From the NCBI GenBank assembly GCA_031835245.1, contig JAVKOQ010000018.1:191001-255000 (forward strand): a stretch of DNA of 64,000 bases, written 5' to 3'. Under the pieces are notes generated by a model that worked only from the letters and a program-made list of their open reading frames with translations, did not search any database and had not been told where the DNA came from. This stretch comes from Balamuthia mandrillaris. Lineage: Eukaryota; Discosea; Longamoebia; Balamuthiidae. Shown here piece after piece: positions 46,232 through 57,440 of the stretch; position 1 is the first letter of the stretch, and every line of letters begins with the position of its first letter. Position numbers and translations under genes: made by a program.

Positions 46232-49200
46232 TTAATTGTCTAATTTGTCTTTTTCTTTATCTTTTTTTGATTTGGTTGATTGAGAAGATGTGTTGCTATT
46301 AGAATCTGAAAAATCCTTATCATTATTATTATTGTTCTTTTTACTTTTTGTATTTTCTTGTTCTTCTTCTTCTCTTTCTTCTTCTTCTTCTTCTTTTTCT
46401 TCTTCTTTTTCTTCTTCTTTTTCTTCTACTTCTTTACTTTTACCTTTTTCATTTTGTTGTGCTTTTGATTTTTTGTGGTTTTTGGGGGTAAGCTTTGGAA
46501 GTTCTTCATCTTCCTTTTCAGATTGATTACTATCTTTTGGAACTTCATCATCTTCATCATCTGCATTTTTTGGTACTAAATCTTCTTTCAGAACTTTTTG
46601 TTTTTTCTTCCAAGCAACTAAGCCTTTTTGCACCTTGTTTCTATCCAACACAGTGGTTGCTAATAATTTTGCATGCTCTGCTAAGTTTGTGGCTTCAGAA
46701 CCAGGAAACAAGGCCACAAAATGACGCATTGCTAACATTTATAAATGTTTTAGTTCATAACCAAAAAGAAACAAGGAAAGGAATAGCAAAAGGATGAACT
46801 TACTTTCCAAACAAACTGCAGGCAAACAACCTGTTATGGGATTAAAGGCCAACACCACATCTTTAGGCTCTATGAATGTGTTCAGCAAATAACGATACAC
46901 ATTTAAAGGAGGAATAGGAGAAGAAGAGAGATTTGCCTGATCAACCACTTGTCCTTCCTGAGCTTGAGGTCCTTGATTGGAATCACCACTGAAGTTGGTT
47001 GCCATGTCTCCAAGGCCAACAGAGAAGAAGTAATCGAACTAGAATCATCCTGCAACTGTGTTTGGCCTTTGTTCCACACTGCCACAAAGATGCCATTCTC
47101 ATACTATTGTGGTTTGTTGTTATAGTTGGAATGGTGAGGTTTGTATCCAAAAACAAGAACTGTTTTTAGCTTCAAGATAATCAAAAGCTGACGTTGCTTT
47201 TGTTTATAGGCATTGATTTGATTCATGGCCAAGTGCAAGTGATTATAACGGGTAGTTATCAACAAAACCCTTTCTACATGATGATCTGGGAAGAATGAGA
47301 GAAAATCAGACAGATAGCAATCAGAGTTCTTTGGAAAAAATAACCCAAAAAAAACTTACTTTGGCAGTGTACTCCAAAGGAATCAAGCATCAAGGGAGCA
47401 TGTGTTGGTAAATTATCATAAATGATCACTTTGAACTTGGTAGGAGGGGAATGAGAAGCAAGCGCGTCCTTTTCCCATTTCTTGAGTTGGTGGGCCAATT
47501 GTTTGGAGGGTTGAGGAGGAGTGTTGAGTTTGGGTCTGCCACGATGATGGTTTTTTGCTTTTTTGGCCTGGTGTTTGAAAGAGGTCTTTGGTTGTTGTTT
47601 TTTGCTTTTTCTTTTTTTTTTCCTTTCAATATCATGAGATGGTTTTGGTAAAGGAGGTGGAGAGAGTTGAGGTGTAGTGATGTTTGAGTGGAATGGAGGA
47701 GAAGCTGGTTCAGTGGAGGGTATGTGTTGCTAACAGCAAGGAATGAATAAATGAATGAAAGATAGCAAAAGGAAATGTTAACTTAACTTCAATGCCATAG
47801 AAACCAATGCACTTTAGAAAAGGCATACTTGAATTGCCTGGTGAAAAGCAGTATCTCCAGATAAGCCTTGTTTCTCAAAGAACTCTTCATCATACTCGCC
47901 ACTGTTCACCTGATCTTGGACTTCCTCCAAGTGGGCTAAAGGAATCTCTTTTTCAGTATGATACAATTCCAGTTCTTCGTGCATAGCTTTTTGACCAATG
48001 TGTTTCCACATCTGCATGTATGCATGTTTCATCAGGAAAAGTAGTAGTGACAAGAAAGAGAAAGAAAAGATTGCAATGCAACTTACCAATCTTTTGAAGT
48101 TGGTTACAGAACATTCTTCCTTGGGATCCTCGAGGTGCCTTGCCCATATCTCTTTCAAGGCTGCCAACAAGGTTTCATCTGATAAGGAGCTTGGCATTTT
48201 CTCTCTGAAGTGGTAAGGAGTAAACACCCAGCTCCCCTTCTCTTTGTCCTTCTCCTGAATATAACTCAAAGACTCTGGGAATTTCTGCATTTTGTTTGCT
48301 ACTGTTTCAAACATCGAACACAATCAAAGGTGAGAGCATTATGGGCATCTTGGGAGGCAGTTTGCGAATTCTAAAATACAAAACCCACCCAACACAAAAG
48401 AGAGAAAATGAGCAATCATTTCAAAAAGCTTGCCTGCAACCAAAGAAGGCCTACCAGATAATGGAACAGCTCCTCTGGTGTTTTTGTGAGATGATTGTAC
48501 ACAAAACGGACCATATCCCATTCTGTCTCTTGATTGACTCCTTCAAATAACCAGGTTGTCCCAGGCAGACAACTTCCAAGAAATATAAGTAAGTCACCTT
48601 GTTAAAAAAGAGAAAAAGCAACAGAAAACTCCAAGGTATTGTACCTTGTCCAAGACAGCCACACTTGGAAGTTGTTTGCCATCAAATGGCAGCACTTTGG
48701 CCCTCCAAGTTAACTCCTTCAGCTTTGAGGAGTTTTTACAGTACAATACGTGGGCTGCTGCACATCAATGGTTACCTCCAAGACATACATATTCTTGTTG
48801 ATTGCTTTCTGGATGCACCCACAGAGCTGAGGGCAGTTCCATCAATAATAAAGAAGAGCGGTCATCAAAAGACAAAATACTGCCTGAGTTGAATGCGACC
48901 AGCAGCTTGTTCCCTCCGGTTTTAGAGGTTGATGCCAACCTGATAAAACAAATGAAGTTAATAACAGTACAAAGTTAAAAGAAGGCATGAAAAACTGTGA
49001 AGAGTATCTGCTGCACTGTATGGCACAGCCAATGCCCTTCAACTAGTCAACAAGAGAGAAAAAGGCCAGAGGCATGAGCTGCATCGTACAGCACAGCCTA
49101 TAACCTTTTCTTGCCAGCCAAACAAGAAATTAAGGCAGCAGTTGTGATCTGCACCATACAGCGCAATCATCACCCGAACTATAAAAGGAAAGTGTTGATC

Positions 49201-50171
49201 TGAAGGGCTGATCTGCGCCGTACAGTGCAGCCAACACCCTCCCTTCAAAAATACCAGAGGATTTGAAGGGCTGAGCTGTGTCATATAGCACAGCCAATGA
49301 TTTCCCTTCTAAAGTACTGGAGGATTTGAAGGGCTGAGCTGCGCCGTTGACACAGCAAATGAGCTGAAGGGCTGAGCTGTGCTGTACGGCGCAGCCAACA
49401 CCATCCCTTCAAATAATAATTTGGATGAGAGAAGAGAAAGGACAAAAGTAGGATGGAGCTGGACTGGCCCTTCTCCCTTGAGGAAGAAAGAAGCAAGGCG
49501 AATAGTGGCCGTTCAGCCATTGACTATAACACAAAAATAAAAGCACAAACCTTTCATAGTGATAGCTTTCAATGGAACCAAACGAGTCCCCTCCTGAAGC
49601 CGAGTTGTACAAAGTTCTGCCACCTCTTTGGTTTCCTCGTCTGCACCATCCGGTGCACAAAATAGATGCACAGCTTCCAAGTCGCTCTCGTGGAAAATCC
49701 AATCATTTCTTGTTGGAGCGCTATCATAAAAAACCTCAATCACTCACCAGAAAAACCAAAATGGAGAGCAAGTTGTGTTACCTGTTAGATGGGGAGGAAG
49801 ACGAGCCTTCATCTGTTTCTGAGAGGTCTGATGGTTGGTTGGAAGAAGGGTTTGACGTAGGAGTTTGTAGCATTTGCAATTTATGCGACAAGACAGATTC
49901 GGAGTCCTTGGTGGTCTATTGTCCACTGAGGTCCTCAATCCTTTGCCGCAGTTCTTTCACGATCAATCTCCTATTGTCCAACATAACCACAACAGCAAAA
50001 ATAAAAAGCAAGGAATATGTGTGAACAGTGTGAATGGTTGACAAAATAAAATTTTGGGAGTTTGTTTTGCTTTTGGCCCTCTTTTTTTTTCTTTTGAATT
50101 TCGTTTGATTGGTAGTCAAATCGTTGTGGTTTGCTGCAGACTTTGTGGAGGACAATCAATGACAGAGAGCA
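46232..50171 (-). CDS. Multi-exon gene of the TIR element, AT-hook and methyltransferase-like C-terminus
   Basis: Clearly exonic stretches with GT-AG borders lie on the minus strand from about 50170 to the stop at 46232. Examples: about 49730-49560 (SAPTRNDWIFHESDLEAVHL), 48940-48789 (GGNKLLVAFNSGSILSFDD), 48748-48646, 48575-48450, 48310-48090, 48010-47830, 47560-47360, 46990-46804, 46737-46232. I could not join all of them, and one A-run near 47615 seems to break the frame. An AT-hook (HHRGRPKLN) lies near 47530. The C-terminal third has, in order, FKVIIYDNLPTH, an ...LVFGYKP segment, and VVLAFNPITGCLPAVCLE joined in phase to TMRHFVALFPGSEATNLA. This recalls the motif IV then motif I order of beta-class DNA amino-methyltransferases, but with a degenerate DPPY. 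A Lys/Glu tail follows. Function unproven. Confidence 0.4.
49010..49395. repeat. Array of seven palindromic 20-mers
   Basis: Seven copies of a near-palindrome with consensus GCTGYGCYGTACRGCRCAGC begin at about 49010, 49078, 49147, 49212, 49275, 49338 and 49376. Spacing is 60-70 bp except for the last pair (about 38 bp). Later units are framed by an outer inverted repeat, TTTGAAGGG on the left and CCCTTCAAA on the right, so each unit can form a two-tier hairpin of about 60 bp. It lies in what seems to be an intron of the element's minus-strand gene. Confidence 0.8.
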
Positions 50172-50238
50172 TCGCTGATATGGTGCTGGAAGAAGTGACA
50201 GCAAGTTGAAGGAAATTTGAAGGAAATTTGAAAGTGTT

Positions 50239-50371
50239 ATTATACCACTCTCCCATAATACCTATCCCTATCTCTCCTTGTATATATATCTCTTTCTTTC
50301 ATTTTATTAAAGGTCTTTTCCCTACGCCCATCGAGTTGGTGTCCGTTAGGTTGTTCCCCTACCGACCTTAT
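50239..50371 (-). repeat. Interspersed repeat, copy 1
   Basis: About 133 bp, nearly identical to the reverse complement of 57305-57440. Features include ACCACTCTCCCATAATACC, a TATATATATCTC stretch and GAGTTGGTGTCCGTTAGG. Its 3' neighbours differ at the two sites, so it is a separate mobile repeat. Class unknown; no RNA polymerase III A or B box was recognised. Confidence 0.65.
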
Positions 50372-51120
50372 CAGCATTTTGTTCCCATAATAAAAAGGCT
50401 TGAATGTGCTTTCTTACATCCAACCTCATGATTCTTTCTATTGAGTTCAACTTGTGAAAGTGAATTTTACAAGTGAAATCCAACATTCATGCTCCTTGGA
50501 GCAAACCCATTTCATTGGTAAAAGGATTTCCAAATCTATCTTTATATTCCACTCATATTCCTCATTTGATACCCAAATCTTGTGTAGAAGAAGAATGCAT
50601 TCAAGGTACTCAATCTGATTTTTCCACTATTTTGCTTTCTTCCAAACTTCACTTACAAGCATTGATTTATAATTTACAACACCCTTCAATCCTTTTTTTA
50701 CTTTGTTTCAACCTATGACTGCTTTAAATTGACAACATACTCCTTCATTCTCTGCATCCACTTCTTTGACTTCAGCTACTTCCTCCTTTTTAATCGAATT
50801 TTCATCTCAAGTCACAACATCTGGTTGTGCTACTTGCATACCTTTCCATATTTTTCCAATCACATTTATGCTATTTGTCCATGGTTCTTCAGAGGACTTT
50901 TGGCTTGCATTTGTTCATTCCACAACACCTCATAAAGCTATTGTATCATGGTATACAAAACAAGGTCAACGTTATTTTTTACAAAAGGAAACTCAAAACA
51001 TACATTAAGCATCTTTTATTTGGGGTCCTTTAATATTAACCTCAGATCACAAATTATCTTTTGCTTACAAAGCTCAAATTTATACAGAATTAGATAGATT
51101 CGAAAAACAGCATTTATAAT
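50372..51120 (+). pseudogene. Broken plus-strand coding stretch of the TIR element
   Basis: Several plus-strand frames with coding-like composition follow one another with stops and shifts, for example ALIYNLQHPSILFLL and, further on, FWLAFVHSTTPHKAIVSWYT and LSFAYKAQIYTELDRFEKQ. It runs toward the right inverted repeat, divergent from the minus-strand gene. It may be the remains of a second element gene; I recognise no family. Confidence 0.35.
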
Positions 51121-51387
51121 AAATCTTTGTATTTTGTTTAATGTTTAATAATAGATTTTTTATATTAAATGTCTTTTAATAATGCTTTATAAAAAATAAT
51201 TTTTAGAACTTAAAAAATGTTCTCAAACCATAAAAAATATTTTTAGAAATTAAAAAACATTTTTTTATTATTTTTGTTAAAGGAAAAATATTATTTTTTT
51301 GTCTGAAAATTAATTTTTAAGACCTGAAAAATATTTTTTTTAAGACCTGAAAAATATTTTTTTTTGCTATATAATCCAAGTGAACAG

Positions 51388-51423
51388 CAAAAGGAGATTC
51401 TCCTTTTTGTTTGTGTTGTGTTA
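51388..51423. repeat. Right terminal inverted repeat
   Basis: Partner of 46009-46044 in inverted orientation, 33 of 36 matching by eye. Confidence 0.7.
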
Positions 51424-52340
51424 TGTCTTCAGCAGCCTGGGCCATCTCCAGAGTAACTTCCCAATGCTGTGTGTCATTCTTCTCTCTTACCTTCCACACT
51501 CTGATGTGCTTGAGCCCCAGCACAAAGATCCTCTTGCACACCTTTTTCTTCTTAAGGTCCTTCCCACTCATCACAATCGATCTGCCCTCCACAGCCCCTA
51601 CCTTGGAGTAGGGACTGGCAAAGCCATACTTTGACTTTACTGTAGACCAATAGTTCGGGTCAATTACTGTATCCTTGGTCCATGTCCTCCTGTTTTTGTT
51701 GGAGTTATCCTACTAACATATCTATAGATCATTTGCCATTTCTTCCTTCCAGTATTCCAGGCTTAGTGCATTAGCCATAGTTACCATTGGAGGGAAATTC
51801 CTCTCCACAATAATATGGTGACACCACAGAGCAGATCCAACCACCTTTATGTATGACCATTGATAATGGGTACCCAGAGAACGAGTTACACTGATCCTCT
51901 GCACCTCTGTCATCCTCCTCCTTTTGGTTAGCCCTTTGGGAAGGAGGAATCTTGACTGTGGAAGTATTCAGGTGCCCATACTTTTTCACCACCAACTTGA
52001 AAGCTTCCTCCGAAAACTCATTTGACTTGTCTGCTTTGACAAAACACTTGGGGATCTTTGCCTCTTTTTGCACGACCTGCAAAGCGGGCTTCCATGAGTG
52101 ATTACTGTTCAGGGTCCCCAGTCTAAGACGTTCCTTCATGGCCAGATCCACCCATCGATGTAGGACCTGTTCCCTTAGTATCAATCCCTTCTGTGCTCTT
52201 GTATGTCAACATCCTATTTTTTCGCATTTTCTTCCATGCATAGTCTATATGACAAGGGAGACTTGACAATGGCCTTTGTAGCAATCTGGGCAGTTTGTGT
52301 ACCCAGGCCTTGAGCAATGGCTCTGTTGGAAAACCAATAA
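51424..52340 (-). mobile_element. LINE copy A, 5' part
   Basis: Continuation of the LINE copy split by the TIR element. It encodes DLKKKKVCKRIFVLGLKHIR, DTQHWEVTLEMA, and further upstream KEAKIPKCFVKADKSNEFS and FKLVVKKYGHLNTS. Close equivalents occur in copy C at 55362-55123 and 56134-55916, which fixes the order of the parts. Broken by stops and shifts. Confidence 0.65.
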
Positions 52341-52686
52341 TTTGCATCATTATGACTTCCTGTTGACACTCTCCCTGGATACCCCTTATTCTCTTGCCCT
52401 TTTTATTTTCCCTTTTTCCTCATGACACACTCAAAGCACACACTTTGGTTCACATCTCTTTTCTTGTGAATAAACCCAGAGTTGCTTACATGCCATCCCT
52501 TTCTTGATCCAAAGGGTTTATCCCTATCAACAAGAAAAGGTCTTGAGCAACATTCCAACAAGGGTGATGCAGGCTTGCATCCATCTATCCTCATTGAACT
52601 TAGGTAGTCTGGGAAGAAGGGGAGGCATTTTCTTCTGAGTAAGAGGGAAAGGAGCAGTTGTGTCATTCTGTGTTTCTGGAATAGAG
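52341..52686 (-). mobile_element. LINE-associated repeat segment
   Basis: 52345-52530 is closely similar to 56860-57050 in the same orientation (shared CACTCTCCCTGGATA, AAAGCACACACTTTG and CTTGTGAATAAACCCAGAGT). It is taken as part of the same LINE family or a companion repeat. 52531-52677 shows nothing further. Confidence 0.5.
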
Positions 52687-52741
52687 GTAGTAGTAGTAAT
52701 AAGAAGTTTATTTGCCCTAAGAGCAACACTATACTATACAG
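52687..52741 (-). mobile_element. 55-bp severely 5'-truncated LINE insertion with target duplication
   Basis: Only the LINE 3' end is present (reverse strand: GCAAATAAACTTCTTATTAC then a TAC tail), flanked by an exact 9-bp duplication GGAATAGAG at 52678-52686 and 52742-52750. A truncated 3' end, terminal trinucleotide tail and target duplication are the mark of target-primed reverse transcription. Confidence 0.8.
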
Positions 52742-52847
52742 GGAATAGAGGTCATTTTTATACTGTGTTCTATGGTTTCATCTCACTTCTGCTGTTCTAC
52801 TTCTTTGGCAATGCATTTGGTCTCAGGACAGCTGGGAATTGTTGGTA

Positions 52848-53410
52848 GTGGTAGGAGCAAAAGAAGTTTATTTGCTCTGAGAGCAACACCAATCTATACA
52901 TAAAAAGTAAGCATTGTACATACATTGTGTACTCTTACTTCTCTTACTTCCTCATCCTCAATGCCTTCCTCATTGTTATTCAAGTTCACAAGTGAAAGGT
53001 GTTGAATGAGATTTCAGACTAACTTTGTATCATTTAGCTATCCTTTTCTTTCCCTTTCCTTTCTTCTCTTTTCTTTGCTTTTACATTACTTCCAAAGATT
53101 GATAAAAAGCAGAAGAGCTTCCATACTTCCAACTTTCTCTTGCTGCTCATAATCTCCAGACTCGTTGACAACTTTGCTTACATTGTTCTATCTCTTGAGC
53201 TCTGTTGCATTTCTTTCCACTTGACAGGAGCTTTGTTGTGCAGTTTTCTATTATCAGCTTTCTAACTTGTTCATCATTTCTATTGTCCACACTCCATATT
53301 CTAAGGCAATCTTCCAAAGATTTGGACATCTTAACAGGAAGTGTTCAGCTGTTTCTTCCTCAGTATCACATGCAGGGCACTTAGTATCGTCCTCAGACTA
53401 CTGAATGGCT
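52848..53410 (-). mobile_element. LINE 3'-end fragment
   Basis: Third long copy of the 3' segment (shared TTTGCTCTGAGAGCAACACC, GTAAGCATTGTACATACAT and the Cys-rich coding remnant at 53329-53147). The tail here is a degenerate GTAGTGGTAGG. 5'-truncated and not intact. Confidence 0.7.
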
Positions 53411-54429
53411 CCTGTCCCAGATCCTCAGCTCTCCTTACTTAGCAATACACCAAGGAGTAAGCAGATGAGGAAGTTGTGGAGTGAGTAAAGTGGAGACTTG
53501 GTAGATAACTCACTCGATTGGCCACAAAGAAGTGTTAAAAACCTTCTTTACAAAGTTCTCAAATAAGGTACTTTTAGCTCAATGACTGTCATATGGTGTA
53601 AGTACAAGAAATGCCTCTGCTTCAACATCATATAGCTCAGCTTCTACTTTTTCAAGTCCAGCAATTCTATCTTTTTTTTTTGGGCCAGCCAGACTTACTT
53701 AATGAGTAATTAGTACATCTTCATCATCATTGACTTTGCCACTTGTTTTACCATTAAATGACAATGGCCTCTGCCATTTCAAGGACAAAGCTAAAAAAGA
53801 AGTTTACTGTGAGTTGGTCAAGGTCACTTGCAAGCTCAGCTTCTCCAAAATAGTTCAGTGTCTAACAACAGCACTAAATTTGGCACTAAATTATACTTGT
53901 GGGCATAACCAGGCAGGTGTCAACCACTTGTTCATCTCTTTGTCAACTTGAGCTGCAGAAAGCCACATCAAGCACACCAAGTCCATGCTACTGGAACCCT
54001 GAAAAAGATGACCTTGAACACAAGATCTCCCTATCACAATTCAGCTTTGCAAATTTAGTGCTATGCACTAATGCTGCATTGTCCAAATGTTCTAAGGCTT
54101 TCATAATACCAAGCTTTGCAAATTTGGTACTAAATCAGCAATTATCCTCTTCTTTGACAGACCTCGTTCTTATTCAGACAACTATTTTAACAACATATCC
54201 AAGGTAAAAACTCCAAGTGAGAGGAACACCAATCGATACCAAAAAGGTAAGCAAATTCCAGATTCCAAAGTGATGCTCCAAAGATCTTCAACAGTAGCTG
54301 CTCCTTCCTGCATTTTTCTCATTATGACCTTTCATTCCTCTCCTTAAAGAGTCTTTCTTAAGAGTGCTGCACCTGCATTTGTACTCCCTCCACCTCCTCT
54401 TGCAATCTTTCTCCAAGTAAACACTAGGG
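53411..54429. other. Repeat-derived region without a recognised gene
   Basis: Fragmented plus-strand frames (53730-53951, 53899-54207) show no motif. A phrase around TTTGCAAATTTAGTG recurs near 54042 and 54114, a local duplication. Likely old repeat sequence. Confidence 0.35.
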
Positions 54430-56150
54430 TTTCCTCTTCAAGCTGAGGCACTAAGAGGGCCAGCCTTTTGCAAGACTCCATCAATACCATTCCTCTCATG
54501 TTGTAAGTAGATTCACCTCTTCCATTCCATCCCTATACAACTCTGGTGTTCCAATTTCCTCCAATAATCAAGGGGCTTTCTTTCTTGACCACATCCAAGG
54601 TTCTCGTCTCAATTGCAGCCAAAGCAACCTTAAAGTTATCCACAATACCTCCTGGAGGAAGATACAGTATATCAATAAAGATACAACTCTGTCCTGCTAG
54701 TTTCACCCAAGTGTGTTGGGCATTCACAACTCTTTTCTTTCTCTGATGTTTCCCTTGAAGCCCTCTTGAACGAAGAACCCTGCACCACCCCTTTCATAGC
54801 CACTCCTCTCTGAAACAGCCCCTCCACTCATCTATTGATACCTCTCCAAGTGCAGGGCAACTATCCTCCTATGTTTGAACAAATGCTACTAAAGTCATTG
54901 GGTCTCCTCCCCTTCCTTATCCACAATGTTAGACTAGTTGGCAGCACCATGGTGCTCCTCCTCAGCCAGCACAATGCCAAAGAGTTCCAACCAGCTGTCC
55001 AAAGCCACTATTTCAATATTCTCCTCCTTTTTCTTCCTTTTCTCCATCTTTCTTTGCTCTTTAGGCTTCTACAGCAGTTTGCCTTCATTCTTGGCTTCTT
55101 CAATTCAGGCTTTGCCCACCCATCAGCAGGTGAAAGCATACATTCTGGATCTTTCCACAATAATATCTCTGGCAGCCTTGGCTGTCTCCAAACTAACTCC
55201 CCAATGCTGCGTGTCATTCTTCTCTCCTACTTTCCACACTCTGATATGCTTGAGCCTCAGCTCAAAGATCCTCTCACACACCTTTTCCTTCTTAAGGTCC
55301 TTACCACTCACCACAAATGATCTGCCCTCCACAGTCCCTACCTTGGAGTAGGGACTGGCCAAGCCATCCTTTGATTTTACTGTAGACCAATAGTTTGAGT
55401 CGGATACTGTATCCCTTGGTCCATGTCCTCCAGTTTATGTTGAAGTTATCCTGCCAACATATCTGTTGATCATTTGCCATTTTTTCCTTCCAGTATTCCA
55501 GGCTTAGTGCACTAGCTGTAGTTACTGTTGGAGGAAAATTTCTTTCTATAGTAATCTAGTTGCTTTACAGAGCTGATCCAACCACCTCTATGTATGACTA
55601 TTGATAATAGGCATCCAAAGCAGGACTACCTTTTGTACCTTTTGCACTTCCTTTTCCTCTGTTATAAGATTATTAATCTCCTGGTTGAGAGATTTAATCA
55701 GGTCCCTGAATTGTACAATCACTGCAAGCAAAAGTACACCTGCTCCAGAGAGCTTACCATACTCATAAGAGACACTGTTAAAAATTGAACAGCAGTGCCA
55801 CTTGACTGTTGGTTTGCTCCTTAACAGTTCAATCTTCCTCTCAGGCACAACACTGGTCCCTGCCTCTGCATGAGGAAAATCCACTACCAAGTTACGCTGA
55901 TCCTCTGCACCTCTATCATCCTTCCTCCTTTTGGTTAGCCCTTTGGAAAGGAGGAAACTTAACTATGGAAGTATTCAAGTGCCTATATTTTTCCACTGCC
56001 AACTTGAATGCTTTCTCCAAAAACTGATTAGACTTGTCCCCTTTGTAAAAACACTCAGGGATCTTTGCCTCTTTTTGCACAGGATTCCACATATAATTAC
56101 AGTTAAGGGTCCTCAGTCTAATATGTTCCTTCATGGCTTTAATGCAAAAA
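54430..56150 (-). mobile_element. LINE copy C, 5' and endonuclease parts
   Basis: Minus-strand LINE carrying, high to low, KEAKIPECFYKGDKSNQF and KYRHLNTSIVKF (56134-55916), a helical segment (55890-55588), FVVSGKDLKKEKVCERIFEL and KHIRVWKVGEKNDTQHW (55362-55123), a Lys/Arg-rich stretch near 55020, and an endonuclease remnant (54727-54540: ILYLPPGG, PLIIGGNWNTRV). Part order matches copy A, and here the site of the TIR insertion is uninterrupted. Several stops and shifts break it. Confidence 0.7.
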
Positions 56151-56849
56151 TCTAAATTATCAAATTAAGAAGTTTATAAACACCACACTCCCCATTGTTA
56201 TGATAGTTCACAAGCGAATGGTGTTGAATGAGCTTTCAGACAAACTTTGTATTATCTCTCTTTCCCTTCCTTTTACATTACTTCCAGAGATTGATAAAAT
56301 AAAGAACTTTTCTCTAGGTTAAGTAGGCTGCCATCTCTTGATACAATATGACCAAGAAGTTATACCTAAGTATATCCAGAACTGGCATTTTAGAAGGAAA
56401 GATGGAGGCCTGCAATAGTGAGGGCATTGATGACCTTGGGATGCTAGTGATGTGCTGTTCTAGGGAGGAGGATCTAGTGAAGACCAAGATGTCCTTGTTT
56501 TACTTTATCACAGCCCCCCTTTACCTCTTGATGGAAATCTCATCCTACTATGTCATCTTCACCTCGAGACATGCCAGGGTCAATACAGACCATTTTCCAT
56601 GTTCATCCTTTTTGAGGGCTGGAAGGATGGGAGAATTTCACTGGCAGTAAAATGAGAAGAGCATGATGATGCTGTGTTTGCACCATTTGGTGAGTTTCCT
56701 GAAAAACAGGTTATAATACACCTGAAAATTGTTGTACTGCTTATGAAAAACAGGTTTAATATCACCGTGGGTACTGATAACCTGATATCTAGATAACACT
56801 CTAGAAGTGTTGAGAATGACTCTCAACATATTAGTTCTTTTGTCCCTGT
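56151..56849. other. Repeat-derived region without a recognised gene
   Basis: A short piece near 56205-56300 resembles the start of the LINE 3' segment (GGTGTTGAATGAGCTTTCAG, shared with 44190-44210). The rest, including a plus-strand frame of 100 codons at 56348-56650, is not recognised. Confidence 0.35.
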
Positions 56850-57304
56850 TTGAAAACCAACAATTCGTGTCCTTTTGACTTCCTGTCAACACTCTCCCTG
56901 GATATCCCGAATTCTTTCACCCCTTTTTATTTTCCCTTTTTCCTCACCACACACTCAAAGCACACACTTTGTTCACATCTCTTTTCTTGTGAATAAACCC
57001 AGAGTCACTTACATGCCGTCCCTTTCTTGATCTGCAGGGTTTATCCCCCATCAACATCTCCTCTACTTCATCCAGTCCCATTTGTTGGCTCTCCACAACT
57101 TCACAAACCTTTTCCTGAGTTCCACAAATTCCTCTCTGGCCTTTCCATCATTCTTTCCTTCTCTTAGCCACTGAGCATGGGCTATCACTATCTGCTTATT
57201 CAAGGATGTTAACTCTGTTGTCCACCATGACAACCTTGCCCTGCTTGTTGTTGCTTTTATTAGTCTCCTTTCTCTACCAAACCATCTCATTGCACAATCC
57301 CACT
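56850..57304 (-). mobile_element. LINE fragment with the pre-RT region
   Basis: 56860-57050 repeats 52345-52530. The minus frame 57290-57063 encodes LSWWTTELTSLNKQIVIAHA and VELRKRFVKLWRANK, the basic helical region usually found between endonuclease and reverse transcriptase in LINEs (a WW..EL pair followed by an R/K-rich helix). Confidence 0.6.
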
Positions 57305-57440
57305 GTGATAAGGCCAGTAGGGGAACAACCTAACAGACACCAACTCGATGGACATAGGGAAAAGACTTTTAATAAAATGAAAGAAAGAGATATATATACA
57401 AGGAGAGATAGGGATAGGTATTATGGGAAAGTGGTATAAC
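57305..57440 (+). repeat. Interspersed repeat, copy 2
   Basis: Inverted copy of 50239-50371, nearly identical over about 133 bp. It sits exactly between a minus-strand and a plus-strand LINE fragment. Confidence 0.65.

Larger units (their letters stand above)
46009..51423. mobile_element. 5.4-kb TIR element of unknown family, nested in LINE copy A
   Basis: The ends are inverted repeats of about 36 bp with 3 mismatches: 46009-46044 starts TAACACAGTATAAACAAAAA and the reverse complement of 51388-51423 starts TAACACAACACAAACAAAAA. Both then run into a self-complementary GGAGAATCTCC. The flanks belong to one LINE copy; a second LINE copy near 55130-55200 has the same stretch uninterrupted and so serves as an empty-site reference. 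TATG ends the left flank and recurs at the right junction, a possible 4-bp target duplication. Subterminal regions (46040-46240, 51120-51380) are very AT-rich. Inside lie a multi-exon minus-strand gene, a palindrome array, an interspersed repeat and a broken plus-strand coding stretch. Superfamily not assigned. Confidence 0.6.

Noticed and set aside
49010-49395. CRISPR-like array
   Set aside because: Units are palindromic 20-mers, but the spacers between them are themselves related and carry the outer inverted repeat. The setting is eukaryotic, with no cas genes.
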